A stretch of DNA of 45,783 nucleotides, taken from the NCBI GenBank assembly GCA_964649825.1, contig CAZYQW010000140.1:1-45783 (forward strand), read 5' to 3'. The notes below the pieces were generated by a model. It was not told the DNA's origin and did no database searches. It saw nothing but the letters and a program-made list of their open reading frames with translations. This DNA is from CAZYQW01 sp964649825. Lineage in GTDB: Bacteria > Planctomycetota > B15-G4 > JADJEK01. Both the position numbers and the translations under genes were made by a program. Below, in pieces: positions 24,839 through 33,359 of this stretch; positions within the stretch are counted from its first letter, which is position 1, and each line of letters starts with the position of its first letter.

Positions 24839-25603
24839 TCACGGGAGTTCGAGCTTGGTGATGAACGCATCCGCGAGCGACATGAACTGCTTCTCGGTGG
24901 GAAGGTCCGTCGGCAACGTTGGGCAGCCCCAGAAGCCGGAGCAGGCGCTCGACCCACCGTTGAACGTCGCATCGAAACTGAGCAGCGGCGTCAAGGGATC
25001 GACCGCATCGAGGTTGGCGTAGAAGTCATCCGTGGTCGGTCCGGAACCGGGCGACGACTGAGTGTCGCCCACGATGTACATCCCGCCCGAGTCGACGCGG
25101 ATCCCACGCGCGCTGTCACCGAGTGACCCGCCCAGATAGGTCGAGAAGACCACACTGTTCGACTGGATCTTCGTGACGAACGCGTCCCACTGACCCGAGA
25201 ACAGCAGGATCGGGTTCACTTGGACGAAGTCCGTGGACTGCGCGTAGCCCGTCACGAAGATGTCTCCGTTGCTGTCGGTGGTGACCCCGTAGCCCGCATC
25301 ATCTTCGCTGCCCCCGAGATAGGAAGAGAATACGAGCGCGTTTGCCGGCATTGTCTGCGTGACGTCGAAGGTCGCGACGAAAGCGTCGGCCTTGTCCGCT
25401 GGCGTCAAGAACGGGTCGAACGCCAGCTTGAGCGGGAAGGATGCCGCTGGTGAGAGAGTGCGGCCGGTGATCACGACTTGGCCGCTCGGGTCGACGGCGA
25501 GGGCGAGTCCTTGATCGTCGCCCAGGCGGAGCGAACTCACCCCGCTCCCGTTCGGGCCGAGGAACGAGGGCTCGTCAGCGCCCGTCGTCGCCTTGCGAAC
25601 CAC
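24839..25603 (-). CDS. SBBP-repeat (beta-propeller) protein fragment lacking its N-terminus
   Basis: 254 residues at most. It holds about three propeller blades: D-Q-G-L-A-L-A-V-D-P-S-G-Q-V-V-I-T-G, D-A-G-Y-G-V-T-T-D-S-N-G-D-I-F-V-T-G and S-A-R-G-I-R-V-D-S-G-G-M-Y-I-V-G, each followed by D-A-F-V-T and S-T-Y-L-G-G-type strands, with a final D-A-F-I-T-K-L-E. The full-length relative at 42739 has a signal peptide, an N-terminal domain and seven blades. None of the N-terminal part is present here. The only start (GTG 25603) overlaps the end of the preceding sulfatase-like gene by 29 bases. The fragment looks like the 3' part of a gene cut by a rearrangement, so expression is doubtful. Confidence 0.65.
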   Translation of the reverse strand: MVRKATTGADEPSFLGPNGSGVSSLRLGDDQGLALAVDPSGQVVITGRTLSPAASFPLKLAFDPFLTPADKADAFVATFDVTQTMPANALVFSSYLGGSEDDAGYGVTTDSNGDIFVTGYAQSTDFVQVNPILLFSGQWDAFVTKIQSNSVVFSTYLGGSLGDSARGIRVDSGGMYIVGDTQSSPGSGPTTDDFYANLDAVDPLTPLLSFDATFNGGSSACSGFWGCPTLPTDLPTEKQFMSLADAFITKLELP

Positions 25604-27104
25604 CGGTGTAGCCGTTCTGCCGGAGGATCTCCTCGAGGTCGGGGGGAACCTCGCGGAGCCGCGACTCTCCGCGCCGCAACCGCGCGCCGGCGCCTCGAAG
25701 CTGCTCGAGGAACGCGTCGCGGTAGCTCTTCACGCTCTCGACCCGCGCGTCGTTCGAAGCGCTCAAGTCCTTCGATTCGCCCGGATCGACGTTCAGGTCG
25801 TAGATCTCGAACGCCGGCGGCTGGAGCGGACGCCCCGCCACGTGACGCGCCTCGTCGAACTCCCGGCGGATCGAGTGGATCGACTTGTAGCCGGATCTTC
25901 CCGACGCGAACCGCTTGTCGAAGACGCGTTGCTTCGTGTGCGGATCGGTCGGGATGTTCGTCAACTCGGCGCAGATCGGCAGATCGCGCAGCTCGGCATC
26001 CGCGTCGCCCCGCATGAGCGGCACGAGGGACGTGCCGTAGACCTCGTCGACGGCGGGAAGACCGGCCAGCTCAAGGATGGTCGGCTTCACGTCGTAGAGC
26101 CGCACGGGCTCGTGCACGACGACGTTCGGCGCCACGTTCGGACCAGCGATGATGAGGGGAACCCGCAGCGTCTCCTCGTAGAGGTTGTTGCGGTGCCCCT
26201 TCTGTCCGTGGTCGAAGAACTCTTCGCCGTGATCGGACGTGACGACGATGTACGTATCTCCGGCCACGCCGAGCGCGTGGAGCTTCGCGACGAGCCGCTC
26301 GACGTGACGATCGACCCAGTAGATCTCCGCGTCGTAGCAGGCGATCAGGTACGCGAGGTCCACCGGATCCATGCCGGCATGGATCCGCGGGTTGGTCATG
26401 AAGTCCCGCGGCTCCAGGTCGCCCGCGTAGTCCGGCGCGAACCGACGCACGATCTCGGCCGGAGCCATGTAGTCGAAGTGCACGTCCCAGTGATGGAGGA
26501 ACAGGAAGAACGGCTCGCCGCCGCCCTGGTCCAACCACGCCTCGGCCGCCTGCTCGATCCGGTCGGCCGTGACGACGAAGCTCGCCTCGACGTGCTGGGC
26601 GGCCAGGTCCCGCGCCTCGTCGCCGGCGGCCGTGCTCGGCTCGTCGTACGCGGTGGGCACCCCGCAGTTCTCGTAGGTGTCGAAGCCGCGCGCGAACCCG
26701 AAGTGCGCGTGCAGGTACGGTCCGCCGAAGAAGCCCGCCGTCCGGTAGCCGGCCGCGCGGAAGCTCTCGGCCAGCAGGTGTCGATTCTCGTCGAGCACGT
26801 TGACGTCGTTGACGACGCCGTGCAGCTCGTTGGGCATGCCGGTCATCAGGGACATGTGCGCGGCCAGGGTCCACGTCGTCGAGGACCGGGCCACGTCGAA
26901 TCGGACCCCGCGCTTCGCCAACGCATCGATCGCGGGAGACGTGTCGGGGCCGTAGCCGTAGCAGCCGAGGTGATCGGCGCGCAGCGAATCGATCGAGATC
27001 AGGATGACGTTGGGCCGGCTCGGCCGGCGCGAGCAGCTTCCGAGCGCCCCGGCGAGGATCAAGAACGCCGAGACGGCGACGATGGACGAGGGGCGGGGCA
27101 TCAT
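25575..27104 (-). CDS. Sulfatase-fold lipoprotein with a Thr nucleophile position
   Basis: A 509-residue protein. An N-terminal hydrophobic stretch ends L-G-S-C (Cys24), a good lipobox. Superfamily marks are L-I-S-I-D-S-L-R-A-D-H-L-G-C-Y-G (Asp39), T-S-D-H-G-E-E-F-F-D-H-G-Q-K-G-H, and Y-D-V-K-P-T-I-L-E-L. The active-site loop is T-W-T-L-A-A-H-M-S-L-M-T-G (Thr79 to His83), again without Cys/Ser or the following Pro and Arg of sulfatases. It is closest in the window to the gene at 162, sharing the S-I-D-S-L-R-A-D-H-L-G-C-Y-G-Y-G block. The two adjacent ATGs (27104 and 27101) are the best starts; upstream in-frame codons lack a signal peptide. It diverges from the GT39-TPR gene. Confidence 0.87.
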   Translation of the reverse strand: MMPRPSSIVAVSAFLILAGALGSCSRRPSRPNVILISIDSLRADHLGCYGYGPDTSPAIDALAKRGVRFDVARSSTTWTLAAHMSLMTGMPNELHGVVNDVNVLDENRHLLAESFRAAGYRTAGFFGGPYLHAHFGFARGFDTYENCGVPTAYDEPSTAAGDEARDLAAQHVEASFVVTADRIEQAAEAWLDQGGGEPFFLFLHHWDVHFDYMAPAEIVRRFAPDYAGDLEPRDFMTNPRIHAGMDPVDLAYLIACYDAEIYWVDRHVERLVAKLHALGVAGDTYIVVTSDHGEEFFDHGQKGHRNNLYEETLRVPLIIAGPNVAPNVVVHEPVRLYDVKPTILELAGLPAVDEVYGTSLVPLMRGDADAELRDLPICAELTNIPTDPHTKQRVFDKRFASGRSGYKSIHSIRREFDEARHVAGRPLQPPAFEIYDLNVDPGESKDLSASNDARVESVKSYRDAFLEQLRGAGARLRRGESRLREVPPDLEEILRQNGYTGGSQGDDGR

Positions 27105-27235
27105 TGGCGGCAGTCTACCGGCTCTTCGCCCGCATCCACCGGACCGAGACGTCATGGAGTCGTTGCGGTCGGCCCGTCCGTGTGCGAACATCCGCACGTG
27201 ATCGAGCGAACCGATGCGCCCGGCCGGAACGAAGC

Positions 27236-29098
27236 GTGAGCGGGCGCACGCGTACAGTTCTTCTCATCGCCCTCCTCGCCGCGGCCGCGCTGGTGCGGGT
27301 CCTGTACCTCCAGCAGTACGCGGAGCAGAACCCGTACTACGAGGTGCAGATCGCCGATTGCACGTACTACGACGCCTGGGCGCTCGACCTCGCTCGAGGC
27401 GCGCCGCCACCGTCACTCCCGTACTACCAGCCGCCGCTCTACCCGTTCCTCCTCGGGGGCATCTACCGCGCCCTCGACGCGTTCGGACAGCTCGACCATC
27501 GCTTCGTCGTCGTCTACGTGATCCAGCTCATGCTCGGCCTCGCGAGCGTGTACCTCGTCGTTTCGATCGGGCGCAAGCTGTTCGACGACGTGACGGGTCT
27601 TCTCGCCGGGCTCCTCGCGCTCCTCCACGCGAACCTCCTCTTCTGGGAAGTGAAGCTGCTGATCGCGACGCTGCACGTCTTCCTCGCGCTCCTGGCGATT
27701 CGCCTCCTCCTCGGCGCGCGCGGACGGTGGCATCGCTTCGTCCTCGCCGGCGCGGCGGCGGGTCTCCTCGGGATCGCGCGCGCCGACAAGATCCCGTTCC
27801 TGATCCTCGCCGCGGTCTGGGTCGCGTGGACCGCGAGGCCGCGGCTCCGCTCGACCGCGCTCTTCGCGTTGCCGATCCTCATCGTCGTCGGCGGCGTCGC
27901 CGCGCGAAACGTCATCGTCGGAGGAGACGCGGTGCTGGTCTCGGCGAACGGGGGCGTCAACTTCTGGTTCGGCAACCACGCGGGAGCGAGCGGCGTGAAC
28001 ATGGCGCCGAGCCTCGAGTTCGGCTCCCTCGCCACGCAACGCGAAACAGCCAAACGGATCGCGGAGGAGGCGGCTGGGACGACGCTCTCGGACTCCGAGG
28101 TCTCGCGGCACTTCTTCGACAAGGGCCTCGAGTTCCTCCGCTCGAGTCCGAGCACGGCGGCCGAGGCGCTCGCGAAGAAGCTCCGGCTCGGGGTCTCCGA
28201 CCTCGAAGCCGACATCGGTTGGCTGTTCGAGGCCGAGCTCCTCTACGCGCCGATCCTCGCGTTCCTCCCGGTCCCGTTCGGGCTGCTCCTGGGACTGGGC
28301 GCGGCGGGACTGGTGGCGTCGGCGCGACGGCGTGAAGTGTGGCTCTTGGTCGCCCTCGTGCTCTCGTGCTACGCGGTGATCATGCTCTTCTTCATGGGCT
28401 CCCGTTTCCGGCTCGCCGCCGCTCCCGCCCTCGCGATCCTCGGCTCGCACGGCGTGATGACGACCGTCCGCGCCGTCGCCTCGGGCGCGTGGCTCCGAGC
28501 GGCGTCTCTCGCGTTGGTCACGGCGGTCGTCGTGGCCCACGCGGTCTACGTCAAACGGACCTTCGAGTACGAGAAGGGCCGCACGCTCCATAGCGTGCTC
28601 CTGGCGAACACGACGCAACTCATCGGGCAGGCGCACGTCGAGCTCGGGCAACGCGCCGAGGCGCGAGAGGCGTTTCGTCGAGTCCTCGAGAACTACCCGA
28701 TCTCGTTCAAGGCGTACTACTGCCTCGGGAAGATGGCGTGGGCCGACGCACGGGCGGCGGACGATCCGGCGGCGCGCCGGCGCCTCTCGTCGCTCGCCCG
28801 CAAGCAGCTCCTCCAGTCGCGGGAGCTGATGTCCGCGTTCCCCGATACCCACGTGACTCTGGGCGAGATCGCGATGGAGAAGGAGCTGCACGATCCGAAC
28901 GCCGCCGCGCGGCACTTCCGCGACGCGCTCGACGTGGACCCGAGCCCGAGGAACTTCGTCCGACTCTTCGGAGCCTTGGTCGCGGCGCGGCGGCTCGCGG
29001 AGGCGGAGCAGTGCGTCGCCGAGTTCGCGGGCGTCCACCCCGGGCATGATCGAGTCGCGGAGCTCGAGGCGGCGCTCAAGCGAGCGCGACGGCCGTAG
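27236..29098 (+). CDS. GT39-family (dolichyl-phosphate-mannose-like) glycosyltransferase fused to TPR repeats
   Basis: A 620-residue protein. A GTG start (27236) places the first membrane segment at residues 7-20. The N-terminal part has about ten membrane helices. A first extracytoplasmic loop carries an acidic, Tyr-rich stretch (I-A-D-C-T-Y-Y-D-A-W) and Y-Q-P-P-L-Y-P-F, the usual place of the catalytic Asp and the P-P-L-Y-P motif in GT39 enzymes. Residues ~440-615 are tetratricopeptide-like repeats (A-H-V-E-L-G-Q-R-A-E-A-R-E-A-F-R-R-V-L and A-A-R-H-F-R-D-A-L-D-V-D-P). Such enzymes transfer a sugar from a lipid carrier to protein or lipid on the outer membrane face (family knowledge). The acceptor is unknown. 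The TPR part may bind the target. Confidence 0.85.
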   Translation: MSGRTRTVLLIALLAAAALVRVLYLQQYAEQNPYYEVQIADCTYYDAWALDLARGAPPPSLPYYQPPLYPFLLGGIYRALDAFGQLDHRFVVVYVIQLMLGLASVYLVVSIGRKLFDDVTGLLAGLLALLHANLLFWEVKLLIATLHVFLALLAIRLLLGARGRWHRFVLAGAAAGLLGIARADKIPFLILAAVWVAWTARPRLRSTALFALPILIVVGGVAARNVIVGGDAVLVSANGGVNFWFGNHAGASGVNMAPSLEFGSLATQRETAKRIAEEAAGTTLSDSEVSRHFFDKGLEFLRSSPSTAAEALAKKLRLGVSDLEADIGWLFEAELLYAPILAFLPVPFGLLLGLGAAGLVASARRREVWLLVALVLSCYAVIMLFFMGSRFRLAAAPALAILGSHGVMTTVRAVASGAWLRAASLALVTAVVVAHAVYVKRTFEYEKGRTLHSVLLANTTQLIGQAHVELGQRAEAREAFRRVLENYPISFKAYYCLGKMAWADARAADDPAARRRLSSLARKQLLQSRELMSAFPDTHVTLGEIAMEKELHDPNAAARHFRDALDVDPSPRNFVRLFGALVAARRLAEAEQCVAEFAGVHPGHDRVAELEAALKRARRP

Positions 29099-29213
29099 CG
29101 GACGAATCCGTCGCGGTCGGGGTCCACGGGACGCTCGGACGACCAGACGTTCGATCACGCGCCGCGCCGGGAGCGGCGGTCGCGGCCCTCTCCGCGGCCG
29201 CCGTCCGCCTTCG

Positions 29214-29846
29214 TCAGGGTCGCGACTTCCGCTTCCGGCCGCGAGGCGCCACCACGCCACCGACCCGCCAAGGGGTCAACACCAGCTCGAGGTCCTCGAC
29301 CAACCACCGCGCCGCGGCGCTTCGGGGGTCGTAGGCCCACGTGAGGAGCGATCCGCTCAACGTCGTCTCGACCACGCGCGCGAGGGCCTTGGAATCGGCC
29401 TGCGGCACCAGCTCCCCGGCCACCTTCGCCTCATCGATCAGGCGCTCGAAGGCGTCGCGCGCCGCCTTGGCCTGCGCCGCGAGGTGGCGCCGGAAGTCCT
29501 CGTCGGTGAGGTCGATCTGAAGGTAGGCCAGATTGCGAGCCAGCGCGGCGGGCGACGCGGCGAGCCCGGCCATGCACTCCGCGTACGCTCGCAAGGCGCC
29601 GAGCGGAGACGCGTGTTCGTTCCGCAGCGATTCCATGAAGTTCCCTTGTCCCGCGGCGGACCGCTCGGCGAGGGCCAACAGCATCTGGCGCTTCGAGCCG
29701 AAGCGCTGGACGAGCACCCCCGCCGTGATCCCGGCTTCCTCGGCGACCGCGGCGAGGGTCAGCTCCCCGGGCCCGAGCCGCGTCATCGCCCGATGCACGG
29801 CGGCCAGGAGGTCTTCGTCGCTTGCTTTGCGCGGCCGTGGACTCAT
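29214..29846 (-). CDS. TetR-family transcriptional repressor
   Basis: A 210-residue regulator with an N-terminal helix-turn-helix (L-T-L-A-A-V-A-E-E-A-G-I-T-A-G-V-L-V-Q-R-F-G-S-K, residues ~30-53) and a helical ligand/dimer domain. The ATG at 29844-29846 is chosen because an upstream in-frame ATG (29882) would overlap the operators. Two 18-bp inverted repeats (29860-29877 and 29884-29901) lie between this gene and the divergent reductase gene at 29950. It probably represses both (inference). The C-terminus is basic (R-G-R-K-R-K-S-R-P). The inducer is unknown. Confidence 0.88.
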   Translation of the reverse strand: MSPRPRKASDEDLLAAVHRAMTRLGPGELTLAAVAEEAGITAGVLVQRFGSKRQMLLALAERSAAGQGNFMESLRNEHASPLGALRAYAECMAGLAASPAALARNLAYLQIDLTDEDFRRHLAAQAKAARDAFERLIDEAKVAGELVPQADSKALARVVETTLSGSLLTWAYDPRSAAARWLVEDLELVLTPWRVGGVVAPRGRKRKSRP

Positions 29847-29859
29847 GGGCTGGACATTT

Positions 29860-29877
29860 TCTAAACGGGCATTTAGA
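29860..29877. promoter_or_regulatory. Inverted-repeat operator 1 (TetR regulator)
   Basis: TCTAAACGGGCATTTAGA is an 18-bp imperfect palindrome with outer half-sites TCTAAA and TTTAGA. It lies 13 bases upstream of the TetR start codon. The same half-sites recur in operator 2, and the AT-rich halves stand out in GC-rich DNA. Assignment to the adjacent TetR gene is by position. Confidence 0.75.
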
Positions 29878-29883
29878 TTCATT

Positions 29884-29901
29884 TCTAAACGACGGTTTAG
29901 A
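29884..29901. promoter_or_regulatory. Inverted-repeat operator 2 (TetR regulator)
   Basis: TCTAAACGACGGTTTAGA is an 18-bp near-perfect palindrome (TCTAAAC...GTTTAGA minus one position). It is centred 24 bases from operator 1, about two DNA turns, so two dimers could bind on the same face. It is 48 bases upstream of the reductase ATG at 29950. Confidence 0.75.
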
Positions 29902-29949
29902 TTACCGGTGCGGGATCACCGCGCCATCACCAACTCGAGGAGAAGTCCG

Positions 29950-30483
29950 ATGAGGATCGTGACGTACGGAGCCGCCTGCAGCCTCGACGGGTTCATCGCG
30001 CGAACGGACGGAGCCGTCGACTGGCTCCTCTTCACCGGCGACGCCAAGGAGATCATGTCGTCGTACTGGAAGCGCATCGACACGGTGCTGATGGGCCGAA
30101 AGACGTGGGAGGCCGCCGCCGCGCAGGGCGGCACGGACGACACCTCCTCCGGGATCAAGACCTTCGTGTTCTCGCGGACGCTCCAGGCGCTTCGCAAGGG
30201 CGACGCCGAGCTGGTGCGCGGCGACGCCGGCGAGTTCGTGCGCACGTTGAAGCGGGCTCCCGGCCGGGACATCTGCGTCCTCGGCGGCGGCGATCTCGCG
30301 CGTTCCCTGCTGGCGGCGGGCGTCGTGGACGAGATCGGGTTGAACGTCCATCCCGTCCTCCTCGGGTCGGGAGTTCCGCTGTTCGTCGACCCGCGGCGAC
30401 AGATCGATCTGGAGCTCGCGGAGTGCCGCGCGCTCGAAGCAGGTTGCGCGCTGCTGACCTACCGCGTCCGCCACCCCGCTTGA
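29950..30483 (+). CDS. Dihydrofolate reductase-family (RibD C-terminal-like) oxidoreductase
   Basis: A 177-residue protein: R-I-V-T-Y-G-A-A-C-S-L-D-G-F-I-A at the start, V-L-M-G-R-K-T-W-E near residues 45-53, and C-V-L-G-G-G-D-L-A-R-S-L-L near residues 114-126 are the fingerprint of the RibD_C/YyaP-like branch that binds NADPH. The substrate of these single-domain members is usually unknown (family knowledge). GGAGAAG lies just before the ATG. It is divergent from the TetR gene with two operators between, so it is likely the main target of that repressor (inference). Confidence 0.88.
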   Translation: MRIVTYGAACSLDGFIARTDGAVDWLLFTGDAKEIMSSYWKRIDTVLMGRKTWEAAAAQGGTDDTSSGIKTFVFSRTLQALRKGDAELVRGDAGEFVRTLKRAPGRDICVLGGGDLARSLLAAGVVDEIGLNVHPVLLGSGVPLFVDPRRQIDLELAECRALEAGCALLTYRVRHPA

Positions 30484-30516
30484 TCGGCGCGCCGCCCGCC
30501 AACGCGGCGACGACGT

Positions 30517-30873
30517 TCACGCACCGGCCCAGCGGCTCCGGAAGACGAAGTAGACCGCGCCCAACAGGAAGAGCGCCGCCCAGAGGTAGTCCAGCTTCAC
30601 CGGCTCCTTCATGTAGAGCGCCGCGAACGGCACGAAAACCGCGAGCGTGATGATCTCTTGGAGCATCTTTAGCTGCCCGACGGTCAAGACCGTGTAGCCG
30701 ATCCGGTTCGCCGGCACCTGAACGAGGTACTCGAAGAGCGCGATCGCCCAGCTCACGAGCGCGGCGATGATCCACGGCTTCGTGCGCAGCTCCTTCAGGT
30801 GCGCGTACCAGGCGAAGGTCATGAACACGTTGCTGAGCGCGAGGAGGAGCGCGGTCTTCAGGACGGGCGACAT
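30517..30873 (-). CDS. DUF486 (DMT-like) small membrane protein
   Basis: A 118-residue protein with four membrane helices. It matches the DUF486 family: L-L-L-A-L-S-N-V-F-M-T-F-A-W-Y near the start, V-S-W-A-I-A-L-F-E-Y near residues 40-50, Q-V-P-A-N-R-I-G-Y, and L-K-M-L-Q-E-I-I-T-L-A-V-F. The substrate is unknown; relatives are grouped with drug/metabolite transporters. The full family length is present. It converges with the reductase and diverges from the antiporter gene. Confidence 0.92.
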   Translation of the reverse strand: MSPVLKTALLLALSNVFMTFAWYAHLKELRTKPWIIAALVSWAIALFEYLVQVPANRIGYTVLTVGQLKMLQEIITLAVFVPFAALYMKEPVKLDYLWAALFLLGAVYFVFRSRWAGA

Positions 30874-31067
30874 TCTGGGGGATGGTTCGTCGCGAGCGAC
30901 GCCTCCGGGACGGGACCACCGCTCGAACCGCGTCCCTCGGCGCTCGAGCCTCGAGTTGGGGCGGCACGAATTCTATCCCGTTCGCGAGCACGAGCGAGCT
31001 CCCGCGAGCCTCGTCGACCTGGCAGAATCACCGCGTCAACGTCCCCGGGTTCTCGACTTCGCGCATC

Positions 31068-32156
31068 ATGATCACGACGATTCTCTTCTGCTTGGGTCTG
31101 GTCCTTCTCGTCGGCGGCGCCGAGGCGCTCGTGAAGGGCGCCTCGCGCCTGGCCGCAGCGATGGGCATCTCCCCCCTCGTCATCGGGTTGACCGTCGTCG
31201 CCTTTGGCACCAGCGCGCCGGAGCTCGCGGTCAGCGTGCGGTCGAGCGTGATCGGCCAGCCCGACGTCGCGCTCGGCAACGTACTCGGGAGCAACATCTG
31301 CAACGTCCTCTTGATCCTCGGACTGTCGGCGGCGATCACCCCGATGGTGGTCGAGCAACGCCTCGTGCGCATCGACGTCCCGCTGATGATCGCGGTCACC
31401 GCGATCGTCTACGGGATGGCGTGGGACGGAGCCATCGGCCGCGTCGACGGCGTCATCCTGGCCTCGTGCGTCGTCTTCTACACCGCGTTCGCGGTCGTGA
31501 AGAGCCGCCGCGAACCAAGAGCCGTCGAACGAGAGTACGAGGAGGCGCTCGACCTCCCCGAACGTCGCCCGCGCGCGGGCCGCGCGGCATGGAACGTCAT
31601 GCTCGTCGTCGGCGGCCTCGGGTTCCTCGTCCTCGGTGCGCACTGGCTGGTCGAAGGCGCCGTCGCGGGGGCGCGCTGGCTCGGAGTCGACGAGCTCGTG
31701 ATCGGCCTGACCGTCGTCGCGGTCGGCACTTCGCTGCCGGAGCTCGCGACGTCGGTGCTCGCGAGCATTCGCGGCGAGCGCGACATCGCCGTCGGCAACA
31801 TCGTCGGGAGCAACCTCTTCAACCTGCTCGCGGTTCTCGGCTTCTCGGGCGCGATTTCCCCAGCCGGCGTGGCGGTGTCGCCCGCCGCGTTCCAATTCGA
31901 CTTCCCGGTCCTGCTCGCGACGACCTTCGCGTGCCTGCCGATCTTCGTGACCGGGCACGCGATCGCGCGCTGGGAGGGGATCTTCTTCCTCGGCGGCTAC
32001 ATCGCCTACGTGACGCACCTCATCCTCGCGGCGACCGGCCACGCCGTCTTGCCCGGATTCCGAGCGGCGATGGCTTTCTTCGTCCTGCCGCTGGTCGCGT
32101 GCACGCTGGGCGTCTCGCTGTGGCGGCACGTCCGGTCGAGACCGCCGCACGCGTGA
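31068..32156 (+). CDS. Calcium/sodium antiporter, CaCA family (YrbG-like)
   Basis: A 362-residue inner-membrane protein with the two inverted alpha repeats that form the ion pathway: F-G-T-S-A-P-E-L-A-V-S-V with G-N-V-L-G-S-N-I-C-N-V-L-L-I-L-G in the first half, and V-G-T-S-L-P-E-L-A-T-S-V with G-N-I-V-G-S-N-L-F-N-L-L-A-V-L-G in the second. The acidic residues (Glu in P-E-L) and Asn in G-S-N are the conserved ion ligands (family knowledge). A charged cytoplasmic loop (R-R-E-P-R-A-V-E-R-E-Y-E-E) separates the halves. The ATG at 31068 begins the first helix; earlier in-frame codons give a non-membrane Arg/Ser-rich stretch and are rejected. Confidence 0.93.
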   Translation: MITTILFCLGLVLLVGGAEALVKGASRLAAAMGISPLVIGLTVVAFGTSAPELAVSVRSSVIGQPDVALGNVLGSNICNVLLILGLSAAITPMVVEQRLVRIDVPLMIAVTAIVYGMAWDGAIGRVDGVILASCVVFYTAFAVVKSRREPRAVEREYEEALDLPERRPRAGRAAWNVMLVVGGLGFLVLGAHWLVEGAVAGARWLGVDELVIGLTVVAVGTSLPELATSVLASIRGERDIAVGNIVGSNLFNLLAVLGFSGAISPAGVAVSPAAFQFDFPVLLATTFACLPIFVTGHAIARWEGIFFLGGYIAYVTHLILAATGHAVLPGFRAAMAFFVLPLVACTLGVSLWRHVRSRPPHA

Positions 32157-32175
32157 CCGAAAACGCGGGCGTCGC

Positions 32176-33351
32176 TCAGTGGTTCAGCGTCGCGACGGCC
32201 CGCGATACGCCGTCGAGCGTGAGCGGGAACATCCGACCCTCGAACGCCTCGTTCACCATCCCGATCGAGTGCGTGTAGCTCCAGAACTCTTCGCGCACGG
32301 GATTCAGCCACGCGTGATGGGCGTACCGCCGCCGCAGGCGCTCGAGCCAGTCCAGCCCCGGCTCGGCGTTCTCGTGTTCGACCGATCCGAACGGGTACGC
32401 AAGCTCGTATGGGCTCATCGAGGCGTCTCCGACGAGGACGAGCCGATACTCCGGACCGTACGTGTTCATCACGTCGGACGTCGGCGTCGCCTCGCTCCAG
32501 CGACGGCGGTTGTCGCGCCAGACGCGTTCGTAGACGCAGTTGTGGAAGTAGTACGGCTCGAGGTGCTTGAACTCCGAGCGTGCGGCGCGGAACAGGTCCT
32601 CGACCTCGCGGACGTGGACGTCCATCGACCCGCCCACGTCGAGCAGCAGGAGGACCCGCGCCGCGTTCCGGCGCTCGGGGACGAAGCGCAGGTCGAGGTG
32701 CCCCGCGTTCTTCGCCGTCGCGCCGATCGTCCCGTCGAGGTCGAGCTCATCGTTCGCGCCCTCGCGTGCGAAGCGTCGTAGCCGGCGGAGCGCCATCTTC
32801 AAGTTTCGCGGCCCGAGTTCCGCGTCGCCGTCGAGGTTCTCGAACTCGCGCCGGTCCCAGACCTTCACCGCGCGCCGCAGGCGCGATCCCTCCTGGCCGA
32901 CGCGGACGCCGGCGGGATTCGAGCCGTACGCTCCGAACGGCGACGTCCCGCCGGTGCCGATCCACTTCGAGCCGCCCTGGTGCCGCTCCCGCTGCTCGGC
33001 CAGCCGCTTCTTCAACGTCTCCATCAACTCGTGAAGGTCCAGCGCAGCGAGGCGCTCGAGCTCCTCGGGCGAGAGCAGCCGTTCGGCGAGCTTCCTCAAC
33101 CACTCGGACGGGATCTCGCGCGGCGCGCCGCCTTCGTCGGTGACCGCTCCGCCGAACGTCGCGCTGAACACGAGGTCGAACCGATCGAAGAAGCGCTCGT
33201 CCTTCACGAGCGTCGTCCGCGCGAGGTGATAGAACGACTCGATCGAGAAGACGTCGAGGCCGCCGGCGAGAGCCCGGAGCAACGTCAGGTACTCGGTGAG
33301 CGTCACCGGCACTCCGACCTCGCGGAGCTTGAGGAAGAAGTGAAGGAACAC
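32176..33351 (-). CDS. VWA-domain protein (CoxE-like), partner of MoxR ATPase
   Basis: A 391-residue protein. A helical N-terminal part (1-220) with R/K-rich stretches is followed by a VWA-like domain from about 225. The metal site D-V-G-G-S-M-D (Asp238, Ser242) replaces the usual D-x-S-x-S, so the middle Ser is Gly. The second ligand region is probably T-P-T-S-D near 291-295. Further on comes V-L-V-G-D-A-S-M near 310-318. It begins with GTG (33349-33351) 8 bases after the MoxR stop, so the pair forms an operon. MoxR-VWA pairs act in chaperone-like insertion of cofactors or in assembly of membrane or periplasmic complexes (family knowledge). The client is unknown. Confidence 0.88.
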   Translation of the reverse strand: MFLHFFLKLREVGVPVTLTEYLTLLRALAGGLDVFSIESFYHLARTTLVKDERFFDRFDLVFSATFGGAVTDEGGAPREIPSEWLRKLAERLLSPEELERLAALDLHELMETLKKRLAEQRERHQGGSKWIGTGGTSPFGAYGSNPAGVRVGQEGSRLRRAVKVWDRREFENLDGDAELGPRNLKMALRRLRRFAREGANDELDLDGTIGATAKNAGHLDLRFVPERRNAARVLLLLDVGGSMDVHVREVEDLFRAARSEFKHLEPYYFHNCVYERVWRDNRRRWSEATPTSDVMNTYGPEYRLVLVGDASMSPYELAYPFGSVEHENAEPGLDWLERLRRRYAHHAWLNPVREEFWSYTHSIGMVNEAFEGRMFPLTLDGVSRAVATLNH

Positions 33352-33359
33352 GGAGCGCC

